DNA from: JBDREF01 sp043820045
GTDB lineage: Bacteria > Planctomycetota > Phycisphaerae > Sedimentisphaerales > Anaerobacaceae
Direction of reading: 5' to 3'
Assembly: GCA_043820045.1 (NCBI GenBank)
Contig: JBDREF010000274.1
Location: forward strand, 1-31,732
DNA: 31,732 nt
Shown here: positions 24,106 to 31,360 of the stretch, one piece after another
Layout of the letters: each line of letters starts with the position of its first letter
How positions within the stretch are numbered: the first letter of the stretch is position 1
Made by a program: the position numbers and the translations under genes
The notes under the pieces: generated by a model
Seen by the model: the letters and a program-made list of their open reading frames with translations, nothing else
Database searches by the model: none
What the model was told of the DNA's origin: nothing

Positions 24106-25476
24106 TTACATTTCGAGAGACCAGCCTTCACGGTAATGCATGTGCACGTAATCGTTGGCTTTTTCGTCGTTGGTGACGCGCATGTTTGCACCGTCCCACT
24201 CGAGCTTCTTGCCGACGTTCTCCGGACGGATCGCCAGATTGCCCATCGTGACCATCTCTGTGAACGGCCCGGCATAATCGAAGTTTGACGTGGCCTGTCC
24301 GCCTGTCTTGCACGCCTCGAGCCAGTTGCCTTCGTGGCTGGTCGTAATGCGCTTGAGCGTCTGCGGAGGCTTGTTCTTGCTGAACTCGCGCATGCGTTCG
24401 TACGGAAGCAGTTGCGGATCGCCGCCATACTCGCCGCACCGCAGCACGCCCTTGCTGCCGATGAACAGCACATTGCTCGATTCTTGATTCAGCGGACGGC
24501 CGATTTCCAATTCCTTCGGGCGCTCGGGCTTGAGCCCCCCGTCATACCAATGTACTTTGACGGCCGGCATCCCCTCGCGAGCCGGATACTCATAATGGAC
24601 TGTGGAAGCCAGTGGGAACGTCTCGTTATTGACCGGAGTACAACTGGCCTCTACACTGGTCGGGTATTTCAGCTTCAATGCCCAGAAGACCGGATCAAGC
24701 ACGTGGCAGGCCATATCCGCCAGAGCGCCGCCGCCGAAATCCCACCAGCCGCGCCAACTGAACGGATTGTACACACCCTTGACGTACGGGCGCATTGGCG
24801 CCGGGCCGATCCAGAGGTTCCAGTCAAGCGTGTCGGGAACTGGGTCTTCTCCCTTCGGCCGGTCGATGCCCTGAGGCCAGACGGGCCTGTTGGTCCAGGC
24901 GTGGACTTCCCGCACTTCGCCTATCACGCCGGCCCAGATCCATTCGCAGATATCGCGAACGCCGTTTCCGGAGTGGCCCTGATTGCCCATCTGTGTAACG
25001 ACCTTGTACTTGCGGGCAGCTTCGGTCATAGCACGAGCCTCGGACACCAGGCGGGTCAGCGGCTTCTGGCAATAGACGTGCTTGCCTCGCCTCATCGCCG
25101 CCATTGAGGCGACCGTATGGAAGTGGTCGGGCGTGGCGACAATCACCGCCTCGATGCTTTTCTCAGTGTCCAGCATCTTCCGGAAATCTTTGTATTTCTT
25201 GGCATTGGGGAATCTCTTGAAGGATTCGTCCGCTTTTGCCCAGTCCACGTCGCACAGGGCAACAATGTTAGCACCGGCAGCCGCGCAGGCGCGCGTATTG
25301 CCGGCACCCATGCCGCCGGCGCCTATAGCGGCAACATTCAGCTTTCCGCTCGGCGGTTGAGCCATTACATGGCCGGGTACAAAGGTAAACGCCATTGCCG
25401 CCGCCGCGGTTCCGCCCATAAAATCGCGTCGGGAAATCTTTTTGTTTCTCTGTTTCGTGTTTTTCTCATCTTTCAT
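24106..25476 (-). CDS. Tat-exported Gfo/Idh/MocA oxidoreductase, tandem copy E
   Basis: 456 aa from the ATG at 25476, chosen because GAGGA lies 8 nt upstream; an ATG five codons earlier overlaps that site. Tat signal ISRRDFMGGTAAAAMAFTFVPGHVMAQ, Rossmann fold KLNVAAIGAGGMG (45-57), catalytic CQKPLTR (Gln137, Lys138, Pro139), and substrate block DFGGGALADMACHVLDPVFWAL. It shares CQKP with copy A and has TTSHEGNWLEACKTGG where the others read SPGHH-EWI-ACKGG. It ends EGWSLEM, two residues beyond the usual stop point. A promoter is visible in front of it (25524-25552), so copies E to A could be transcribed separately from the upstream genes. A palindromic element follows it. Confidence 0.95.
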   Translation of the reverse strand: MKDEKNTKQRNKKISRRDFMGGTAAAAMAFTFVPGHVMAQPPSGKLNVAAIGAGGMGAGNTRACAAAGANIVALCDVDWAKADESFKRFPNAKKYKDFRKMLDTEKSIEAVIVATPDHFHTVASMAAMRRGKHVYCQKPLTRLVSEARAMTEAARKYKVVTQMGNQGHSGNGVRDICEWIWAGVIGEVREVHAWTNRPVWPQGIDRPKGEDPVPDTLDWNLWIGPAPMRPYVKGVYNPFSWRGWWDFGGGALADMACHVLDPVFWALKLKYPTSVEASCTPVNNETFPLASTVHYEYPAREGMPAVKVHWYDGGLKPERPKELEIGRPLNQESSNVLFIGSKGVLRCGEYGGDPQLLPYERMREFSKNKPPQTLKRITTSHEGNWLEACKTGGQATSNFDYAGPFTEMVTMGNLAIRPENVGKKLEWDGANMRVTNDEKANDYVHMHYREGWSLEM

Positions 25477-25523
25477 AATAGCATTCCTCAATTCTGCAAA
25501 AGACCGTTTCTTTCCATCTTCTA

Positions 25524-25552
25524 TTTATATGTGCCGTATATACTCACGCCAA
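25524..25552 (-). promoter_or_regulatory. Probable promoter in front of tandem copy E
   Basis: On the minus strand: TTGGCG (25552-25547, four of six), 17-nt spacer, TATAAA (25529-25524, five of six). The transcript would start near 25517, about 40 nt before the ATG. The segment TTGGCGTGAGTATA (25552-25539) recurs with one change in front of copy F (27057-27044). Confidence 0.5.
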
Positions 25553-25557
25553 GGTGA

Positions 25558-26994
25558 CTACAAAGTCCATCCCTCACGATAAGGACGGTGCAAATAGGCG
25601 TTGGCCTCCGGGGCATTGGTAACCGTCATTCTTGGCCCGTCCCAGTACAGCTTCTTGCCCGCTTTCAAGGCCACGTTGCCCAGCAAAACAACTTCCGTCA
25701 AAAGCGATGCAAACTCGAAATTGGAACCGGCCGGCTTGCCGCCCTTGCAGGCCTCGACCCACTCATTGTGGTGGCCTATAGACCTCGGAAGTGTTTTTGG
25801 CGGAACCTTATACTCCTTCATTTTGGACTCAGGGATTATCCGCGGCGCACCGCTGTACTCATCGCTTATTATCTTGCCTTTGTCGCCCACGAATATGGTG
25901 CCGCTTTCCGGCATTCTTCTGCCGGGCTCCAGCTCTTCGGGCCGCTGCGGTAATCGTCCCCCGTCGTACCAGGTCAGTTCAACCGGCGGCATATCGCCCC
26001 GGGCGGGAAACTCGTAATGGACGGTGGAAGCGGCCGGATAGGAATCGCGGTTGAAATCCGTGCACTCGGCACTGACACTTGTCGGATGTCCCAGCTTCAA
26101 AGCCCTGAAGACCGGATCCAGAACATGACAACCCATATCGCCGAGCGAACCCGTTCCGAAGTCGCACCATCCCCGCCACCTGAACGGCATATAGATCGGG
26201 TTATATGGCCTGTACGGCGCCAAGCCCAGCCACATGTCCCAGTTCAGAGTCTCTGGAACCGCAGGAGTCTCTTTTGGACGCTCGACGCCCTGAGGCCACC
26301 GGCCGCCCGGCCGGTCGGTCCAGGCATATACCTGCCGTATCGGCCCGATTGCGCCGTCCCAAATCCACTCGCACATCAGACGAGTGCCCTCCGAGGCCTG
26401 GCCCTGATTGCCCATCTGTGTGGCCACTTTGTACTTCTGAACCGCCTCGCCGAGCTTCCGCGACTCATATACCGTGTTGGTAAGCGGCTTTTCGCAATAG
26501 ACGTGTTTGCCCATCTTCATCGCCGCCATCGAGGCAACTGCATGAACGTGATCCGGCGTCGCCACGAGGACCGCATCGATATCATTTCGCTGCTGAAGCA
26601 TCTCTCGAAAGTCCACGTAGGTATCGACGCCTTTGTATTTGCCGGACGTTTTTTCCTTTGCGTAAGCTTCTTCGGCGATCTGGCGCGCAGGCTCACGGCC
26701 GCCCATACCGCCGAAATAGAACTCGCTATAGTCGCTGACCTTGTTTACATCGCAGACGGCCACAACGCGAATCTCCGGGAAACTCAGCAGCCTTTTCAGA
26801 TTGACGATACCCTGACCGCCGGTGCCGATGAAAGCGAGGTTGATTTTTTCGCTCGCAGCTACGGCGCCGGAACCGCCGAGAACATACCGGGGGACAATAC
26901 TGAATGCTGCAACAGAGGCCGCAACGCCACCCACGAAATCGCGCCGGGACATTTCTCTTGCCCGCGGCTTAACAATCTTCTCCTCGTCTTTCAT
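25558..26994 (-). CDS. Tat-exported Gfo/Idh/MocA oxidoreductase, tandem copy F, with an insertion
   Basis: First-transcribed of the six, 478 aa from the ATG at 26994 (CGGGAA upstream; an ATG seven codons earlier is less well placed). Tat signal MSRRDFVGGVAASVAAFSIVPRYVLGG, Rossmann fold KINLAFIGTGGQG (50-62), catalytic CEKPLTN (Glu168, Lys169, Pro170) and DFGTGSLGDMGCHVLDPVFRAL. After the CDV segment it carries about 30 extra residues (roughly 86-121, with SEFYFGGMGGREPARQ) that the other five lack; it lies at the edge of the cofactor site and may change NAD versus NADP handling or cover the pocket. The remainder, including GNQGQASEGTRLMCEWIWDG and SIGHHNEWVEACKGG, matches the array. The gap to the DUF1080 lipoprotein is 101 nt and to copy E 81 nt. 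Confidence 0.95.
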   Translation of the reverse strand: MKDEEKIVKPRAREMSRRDFVGGVAASVAAFSIVPRYVLGGSGAVAASEKINLAFIGTGGQGIVNLKRLLSFPEIRVVAVCDVNKVSDYSEFYFGGMGGREPARQIAEEAYAKEKTSGKYKGVDTYVDFREMLQQRNDIDAVLVATPDHVHAVASMAAMKMGKHVYCEKPLTNTVYESRKLGEAVQKYKVATQMGNQGQASEGTRLMCEWIWDGAIGPIRQVYAWTDRPGGRWPQGVERPKETPAVPETLNWDMWLGLAPYRPYNPIYMPFRWRGWCDFGTGSLGDMGCHVLDPVFRALKLGHPTSVSAECTDFNRDSYPAASTVHYEFPARGDMPPVELTWYDGGRLPQRPEELEPGRRMPESGTIFVGDKGKIISDEYSGAPRIIPESKMKEYKVPPKTLPRSIGHHNEWVEACKGGKPAGSNFEFASLLTEVVLLGNVALKAGKKLYWDGPRMTVTNAPEANAYLHRPYREGWTL

Positions 26995-27043
26995 ATCGAC
27001 ATTCCCGAAATTCAAGCGTTACTTTGAACCATCCGAAAATCTT

Positions 27044-27057
27044 TATATTCACGCCAA
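27044..27057 (-). promoter_or_regulatory. Shared upstream motif TTGGCGTGAATATA before copy F
   Basis: This 14-mer matches 13 of 14 bases with the promoter segment in front of copy E. Here TATAAA overlaps its end but no -35 is correctly placed, so it may be a regulator site or a decayed promoter copy carried along by duplication. Confidence 0.35.
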
Positions 27058-27095
27058 ACCATAATACCCCAAAGCTACCCCAGGGACCCAATTGA

Positions 27096-28205
27096 TCATA
27101 ATTCAACCAGCCAAATCTTTCGGAACTGTACAGGATTTCCATGATCCTGCAAATATATTCCGCCGGGTTCTCCTGCATTGCTGTCGAGAGCGCCGCCGGT
27201 CGGGCCTGGTATTTTCCTTTCGTCGTGAATCGTCACGCCGTTGTGGACGACTGTCACGGAGGCATCCTTGATTTTCGCCCCCGCGTTGTCGAATCGCGGC
27301 GCGTGAAACGTGATATCGTAGGTCTGCCACTGCATCGGCGGCGCACACATGTTAACGATCGGCCGTCCGACTTTGTAGATTCCGCCGCACTCATTGTCCG
27401 CTCCTTCGAGGCCGTAGCTGTCAAGCACCTGAATCTCATATCTCCCCTGCAGGTAAACACCGCTGTTGCCGCGCGCCTGGCCGCGTTTGTCGGGCATAAA
27501 AGGCGTACGAAATTCCAGGTGCAGCTTAAAATCGATGAACTTCTTTTTAGTGACAGTTGAGCCGGCACCCTTCTTGACTTCCATCGCGCCGTCCTTTGTC
27601 CGGTTCCACTGCGCCGATTTGACGCCGGGCTTTTTCTCCGTGGGCTCCCATTGCCGGAAGTTTTTGCCGTTGAAAAGCACAATCGCACCGGCTGGAGGCT
27701 CAGCACCCAAGGTTGGCGAAAGACGAATCGTCTTAGTCAACTCAAACGTGCCGGATTCACCCTGCCCTTTGAAAGTGCCGCTGAACTTGCCCCCTTCGAT
27801 AACCGCTTTTACGTCGAGGCGGCCAATCTCAGAATCGGCCCATCCCGTAAGGCTCACTCTTGCGCCTCCGAGCCGGCCTTCAAGCACCCCAAGCGGTTCC
27901 GTGCGCGTATCAAACTCCGCGAAGAAAACTGCGCGGTACTCTCCTTTACCCAAGGCAATCACCTGTGCCACCAACGGCCCCGAATCGCCTCCATCATCCA
28001 GTTTCCAGCTCCCCTGCCAGTCACCCATGAAAGGATCACAGCGTTCGATCGCCGCCTTTGCCTCAAGAACCGGACCACCGGCCGAAGGACCGGCACATGA
28101 AGACAGCAACAGGGACGAGGTGAGGGCGAATAGAAAGATTATGATTCTATATCCGGTAACAAAGAAACGATACTTAGTATGACTCACTCTCGGTCGCTGA
28201 ACCAT
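27096..28205 (-). CDS. DUF1080 (3-keto-disaccharide hydrolase-like) lipoprotein
   Basis: The N-terminus has a basic stretch, a hydrophobic core (IIIFLFALTSSLLL) and lipobox LLSSC (Cys37), so the product is probably a lipoprotein. Residues about 50-165 are a small beta-rich domain (MGDWQGSWKLDDGG, GKFSGTFKGQGESGTFELTK) that I cannot name. Residues about 172-369 are a DUF1080 domain: GAIVLFNGKNFRQWEP, RGNSGVYLQGRYEIQVLDSYG, PMQWQTYDITFHAPRF, GGIYLQDHGNPVQFRKIWL. The block NECGGIYKVGRPIVNMCAPP is typical of active-looking members. The ORF extends 13 codons upstream, but AGGAG is 6 nt before the ATG at 28205. It stands between the HEAT protein (66 nt upstream) and the tandem oxidoreductases (101 nt downstream), which fits a role acting on their oxidised products. 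Confidence 0.9.
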   Translation of the reverse strand: MVQRPRVSHTKYRFFVTGYRIIIFLFALTSSLLLSSCAGPSAGGPVLEAKAAIERCDPFMGDWQGSWKLDDGGDSGPLVAQVIALGKGEYRAVFFAEFDTRTEPLGVLEGRLGGARVSLTGWADSEIGRLDVKAVIEGGKFSGTFKGQGESGTFELTKTIRLSPTLGAEPPAGAIVLFNGKNFRQWEPTEKKPGVKSAQWNRTKDGAMEVKKGAGSTVTKKKFIDFKLHLEFRTPFMPDKRGQARGNSGVYLQGRYEIQVLDSYGLEGADNECGGIYKVGRPIVNMCAPPMQWQTYDITFHAPRFDNAGAKIKDASVTVVHNGVTIHDERKIPGPTGGALDSNAGEPGGIYLQDHGNPVQFRKIWLVEL

Positions 28206-28271
28206 TCTCATCTCCTGTAAATAACGACTGTGGGCACGAGTCACGGACGATACAGCATGAGTGTCTAATCG

Positions 28272-29672
28272 CTAATTCTCTTCTTCGCCCGAGCTATCAG
28301 ATTTACCCAGCCCTTCCAATTTATTTATCGCTTCCTGCGCCTGCTCGCGCAGCGAATCGCTTTTTGCATCCTTTTTGACCTTTTCTATCGCGGCCTTTGC
28401 CTGTTCAGGAAACTCCGAACCAATGGCCCCGGCTATTTTGACCACGGCAACTGCCGCCTCGCCGGACAAGGCCTCGTCGCCAAGATACTCCTGTGCCATC
28501 TGCAGCGCGCCAAGCGATTTCGTGTTGGCCAGTCCCGACAGCACCCTTCTCTTTTCACCCGCATCCTGCGCCAGGCTCATCGCTTTCTTGTACATCCCGA
28601 TCGTCTCTTCAGCGGGCCGGCTGCTTTCAAGACCGAGCAGACGGACAAAACCACGCAAAGCCAGAATCCGGTGCACTTTGTTCTCGGAACTTTCGGCCAC
28701 CTTCACCAGCTCGACCACAGGCTCCGCAGTCGGCCACTCGGCCAATGCGCGAACGGCGGCAGTTTGAATCTCGACGTTCTTTTCCTTCAACGAGGCAGTA
28801 AGTACAGGCAAAGCGTGCCCGTCGCCTATCTTACCGAGCACGCCCAGCAGAGAACAGCGACCCTGTACAGCTTTGACCGAAGGCAGCACGGCCAGCACCG
28901 CCTCGGCCTGGCGGTTCTTGTCCTCGATCTTGTGAGCCACGGCTGCAATGGTCTTCTGGGCTTCGGTGCGGTCGGACGAGCTTTGGGCATTTACCAAAAG
29001 CTCGATCAATGCAGACAATTGCTCGGGACCGGCAATGACCTTCAAGACCCTGAACGACTCGGTGCGAACTTTGCGGTCCGAATCCTTCGCGGTTTCCAGC
29101 AGAGCACTCACACCCGCGCGTATGTTCCGCTCGCCTACGGCGCTAATCAATTCGACTTTCGTCCGAGCCGCCGCGGCGGGGATTTCGGCTACAATCACCT
29201 GATCGACCTTTGGGCCACGAAGGCGGTACAAACTGTCACGGGCGGCTTTTTGTTCTTCGCCTTCTCGTTCGGCCGCCGCGGCCAACAAACCGACGCTCGA
29301 ATCATCGCCCAGTTGACCCAAGGCTCTCAAAGCCGCGATCCGGACGAACTGGTTCTCGGCCTTCACGGCCGCGGTAATCGCCGGCAAAGCGACAACGTCG
29401 CCACGGTCGCCGAGGACGGATAAAAGTTGCACCTGGCTGACGGGCGAAAGCTTTGGCAGCTCTTCGGCCAGAGCTTTTGTCACCTCTGTCCCGGGCATCT
29501 CCTTGACCATCGCTATGGCCACCGCTTGCATCTCCTGGTCGCCGCTCTTGAGAATATCGAGAACGACGCCTACCACGTCATCCTGCGACCCCGCGGGGGC
29601 ACCACAGCAAACAGCATAGAAACACAAAAGCAAGAGAGCCAACGGGCTGCAAATCGTGCGTTTAATGTTCAT
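28272..29672 (-). CDS. Exported HEAT-repeat protein
   Basis: A signal peptide (MNIKRTICSPLALLLLCFYAVCC) is followed by helical repeats across residues about 30-440. Repeat cores such as VVALPAITAAVKAENQFVRIAALRALGQLGDD and ALPVLTASLKEKNVEIQTAAVRALAEW have the HEAT/armadillo pattern. There is no enzymatic motif; such proteins usually serve as scaffolds. A CC pair near residue 22 could be lipidated. The C-terminus is acidic (SSGEEEN). Its ATG is 9 nt after the stop of the ThuA-HEAT gene, with only ACGGGAA close to the start, so translation is probably coupled. Its HEAT region may be related to the C-terminal half of the neighbouring ThuA protein; whether the pair bind each other is untested. 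Confidence 0.85.
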   Translation of the reverse strand: MNIKRTICSPLALLLLCFYAVCCGAPAGSQDDVVGVVLDILKSGDQEMQAVAIAMVKEMPGTEVTKALAEELPKLSPVSQVQLLSVLGDRGDVVALPAITAAVKAENQFVRIAALRALGQLGDDSSVGLLAAAAEREGEEQKAARDSLYRLRGPKVDQVIVAEIPAAAARTKVELISAVGERNIRAGVSALLETAKDSDRKVRTESFRVLKVIAGPEQLSALIELLVNAQSSSDRTEAQKTIAAVAHKIEDKNRQAEAVLAVLPSVKAVQGRCSLLGVLGKIGDGHALPVLTASLKEKNVEIQTAAVRALAEWPTAEPVVELVKVAESSENKVHRILALRGFVRLLGLESSRPAEETIGMYKKAMSLAQDAGEKRRVLSGLANTKSLGALQMAQEYLGDEALSGEAAVAVVKIAGAIGSEFPEQAKAAIEKVKKDAKSDSLREQAQEAINKLEGLGKSDSSGEEEN

Positions 29673-29681
29673 TTCCCGTTC

Positions 29682-31316
29682 TTACTTTTTCATAGCGCTA
29701 ATCATACCCGTCAGCGCAGCGGTACGAATCGGCTTGGGCAGATCCTGCTTCTGAAGCTCCTTGTAGATTACTACAGCCTCAGTCTTCTTGCCTTCGGTCA
29801 CAAGCTGGTCGGCGCACTTCAAATAGGCATCCAATACGACCATCTGGAGTTTGCCGCTTGTTTTGTCCTTTGCTTCGCCCAGCGCTTTTGTCGCAGCCGA
29901 ATCGCCGATCTGGCCGAGAGCGGCAGCCGCAGCGGTGGCGAGCGCCTCGTTCTTGCCAGTTACAAGCCTGCTCAGATTACGAACGGCCTGCTTGTCACGG
30001 CGCTGGCCCAACGAGTTGACGATACCAATCTTGGCATTGCCCTTGGCTTTTCTCACAGCGCCTCGCAGGGCATCGTCCACAGCCGAACCGGGTATCCGCT
30101 CCAGCGCATATCTTGCCATATCGGAGGTCCCCTCGTCGGCGAGCATTCCAGCTAAGGTCGGCACGGATTGCTCGGTGCCGATAATGCTCAATTCCCTGCA
30201 GACAAACTGCTTGCCCGCCGGCTTCGCATCCGAATTGAGCACGCCCAGGAGAGCCTTCTCGATCTCTTTCAATTCTGCGTCCGAGCCATGCGCCTTGCGC
30301 ACGATATCGCTCACCTCAGTCAGCGCTAAACGGCTCTGGCCCCAATCATACGTCTTTACCTTTTCCAGTAACTCCTTCAATTCTGCCATTTCTGATCCCT
30401 TTCCTGAACTAACGACAGCCTTCGGCTTCGTATCAACTTTATAATCACCAAATGCAAACTGAATACCGTCAAGATAGTGCTGCAATATCGCCGGGTTCGA
30501 GAAGATGTGGTCGTTGTGCCCCAGCGAGCAGTAGAATATACGTCCTTTTCCCAACGTTTTGACCCAGGCGGTGCCGGTATCCTCATCCGTCGGCTTGAAC
30601 CCATTGACGTTACGGGTGGTCGGATCGCTCATATCGAGACTCATCAGAACGAGCTGCTTGTCCCGCGAATACAGCGGCGGGTCCGTTCGATAAATCTCAT
30701 CGTTTATCTTGAAACCCTGACCCTTGAATGCAGCCATAAGAGGATGGTCCGGCTCGTCGATCTTGATTGCCCAGGTGCCCCCGCCGCCCCAGGGATGGCC
30801 GGTGAACTTGCCACCCATCATTTCTTCTCCCTGCGGCCACTGGTTGAAGTTATCCGTCGCCGCGTGAATGCCGGCTATACCTTTGCCGCTCTTGACGAAA
30901 TCCATAAGGGCCTCGCACCGCTCCGGGGTCTCTTTCGGGTCGAACTTGAGCCCGGTGGTGTTATTCAGGCAAACCGCATCGAATTGCTTAAGATTTTCCT
31001 TCGTGAATACCGAATAGTCGTCGGTGACCACCACATCATAAGCTCCGGTCTTCTTGCCCATGACCTCAAGCGCCCTGTTGCCCACCGGTATCGACGTATG
31101 GAAGAACCCTTCGCACCGCCAGAAGACGAGCAGTTTTCGAGGCCGGGCCGGCTTAACGGTCGCTTTCTTTGGGACTGCGTTTTCGATTTTTTGCACTTCC
31201 TCCGACGTCAGCTCGCGCAGCTTCTCGGGCGAGACCGCCTGCAAAACGTCTGTGCCGACAGACAAGCACCAAAGGCCCAGCAGTGCAGCGCTCATCAATT
31301 TCGACCCCTTATTCAT
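29682..31316 (-). CDS. Exported ThuA domain protein with C-terminal HEAT repeats
   Basis: Residues 1-27 form a signal peptide. Residues about 61-295 are a ThuA (trehalose-utilisation, PF06283) class I glutamine amidotransferase-like fold: KLLVFWRCEGFFHTSIP (His73), DAVCLNNTTG, KGIAGIHAATDNF (His151), GGKFTGHPWGGGGTWAIKI, DEIYR and GRIFYCSLGHNDHIF. No nucleophilic Cys stands at the amidotransferase elbow (GIAGIHAATD), as usual for ThuA. ThuA proteins occur in sugar-oxidation loci, and some work on 3-keto-sugars. Residues about 310-544 are HEAT-like repeats (AGMLADEGTSDMARYALERIPG, ALATAAAAALGQIGDSAATKALGEA). Planctomycetes often fuse ThuA or dehydrogenase domains to HEAT plus a cytochrome c domain; no CXXCH is present here. 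AAGGAG 6 nt before the ATG sets the start. It follows the edge-cut oxidoreductase by 44 nt. Confidence 0.92.
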   Translation of the reverse strand: MNKGSKLMSAALLGLWCLSVGTDVLQAVSPEKLRELTSEEVQKIENAVPKKATVKPARPRKLLVFWRCEGFFHTSIPVGNRALEVMGKKTGAYDVVVTDDYSVFTKENLKQFDAVCLNNTTGLKFDPKETPERCEALMDFVKSGKGIAGIHAATDNFNQWPQGEEMMGGKFTGHPWGGGGTWAIKIDEPDHPLMAAFKGQGFKINDEIYRTDPPLYSRDKQLVLMSLDMSDPTTRNVNGFKPTDEDTGTAWVKTLGKGRIFYCSLGHNDHIFSNPAILQHYLDGIQFAFGDYKVDTKPKAVVSSGKGSEMAELKELLEKVKTYDWGQSRLALTEVSDIVRKAHGSDAELKEIEKALLGVLNSDAKPAGKQFVCRELSIIGTEQSVPTLAGMLADEGTSDMARYALERIPGSAVDDALRGAVRKAKGNAKIGIVNSLGQRRDKQAVRNLSRLVTGKNEALATAAAAALGQIGDSAATKALGEAKDKTSGKLQMVVLDAYLKCADQLVTEGKKTEAVVIYKELQKQDLPKPIRTAALTGMISAMKK

Positions 31317-31328
31317 TTTCTACTCCTT

Positions 31329-31359
31329 AATAATCAATAGTAAATAGTCAATAATCAAT
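31329..31359. repeat. Short AT-rich direct repeat
   Basis: AATAATCAAT occurs at 31329-31338 and 31350-31359 (21-bp period) in the gap between the edge-cut oxidoreductase and the ThuA-HEAT gene. Role unknown. Confidence 0.4.
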
Positions 31360-31360
31360 T

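Noticed and set aside
2722..28244. Longer upstream starts for several genes (2722, 2522, 15343, 18421, 16904, 22571, 25491, 27015, 28244)
   Set aside because: In each case a Shine-Dalgarno-like site lies inside the extension and points to an internal ATG, and the extension would sit awkwardly before a signal peptide or conserved start.
31321..31360. Promoter for the ThuA-HEAT gene in the AT-rich gap
   Set aside because: TTGA- and TA-rich hexamers occur but none has proper spacing, and the region is just a repeat of AATAATCAAT.
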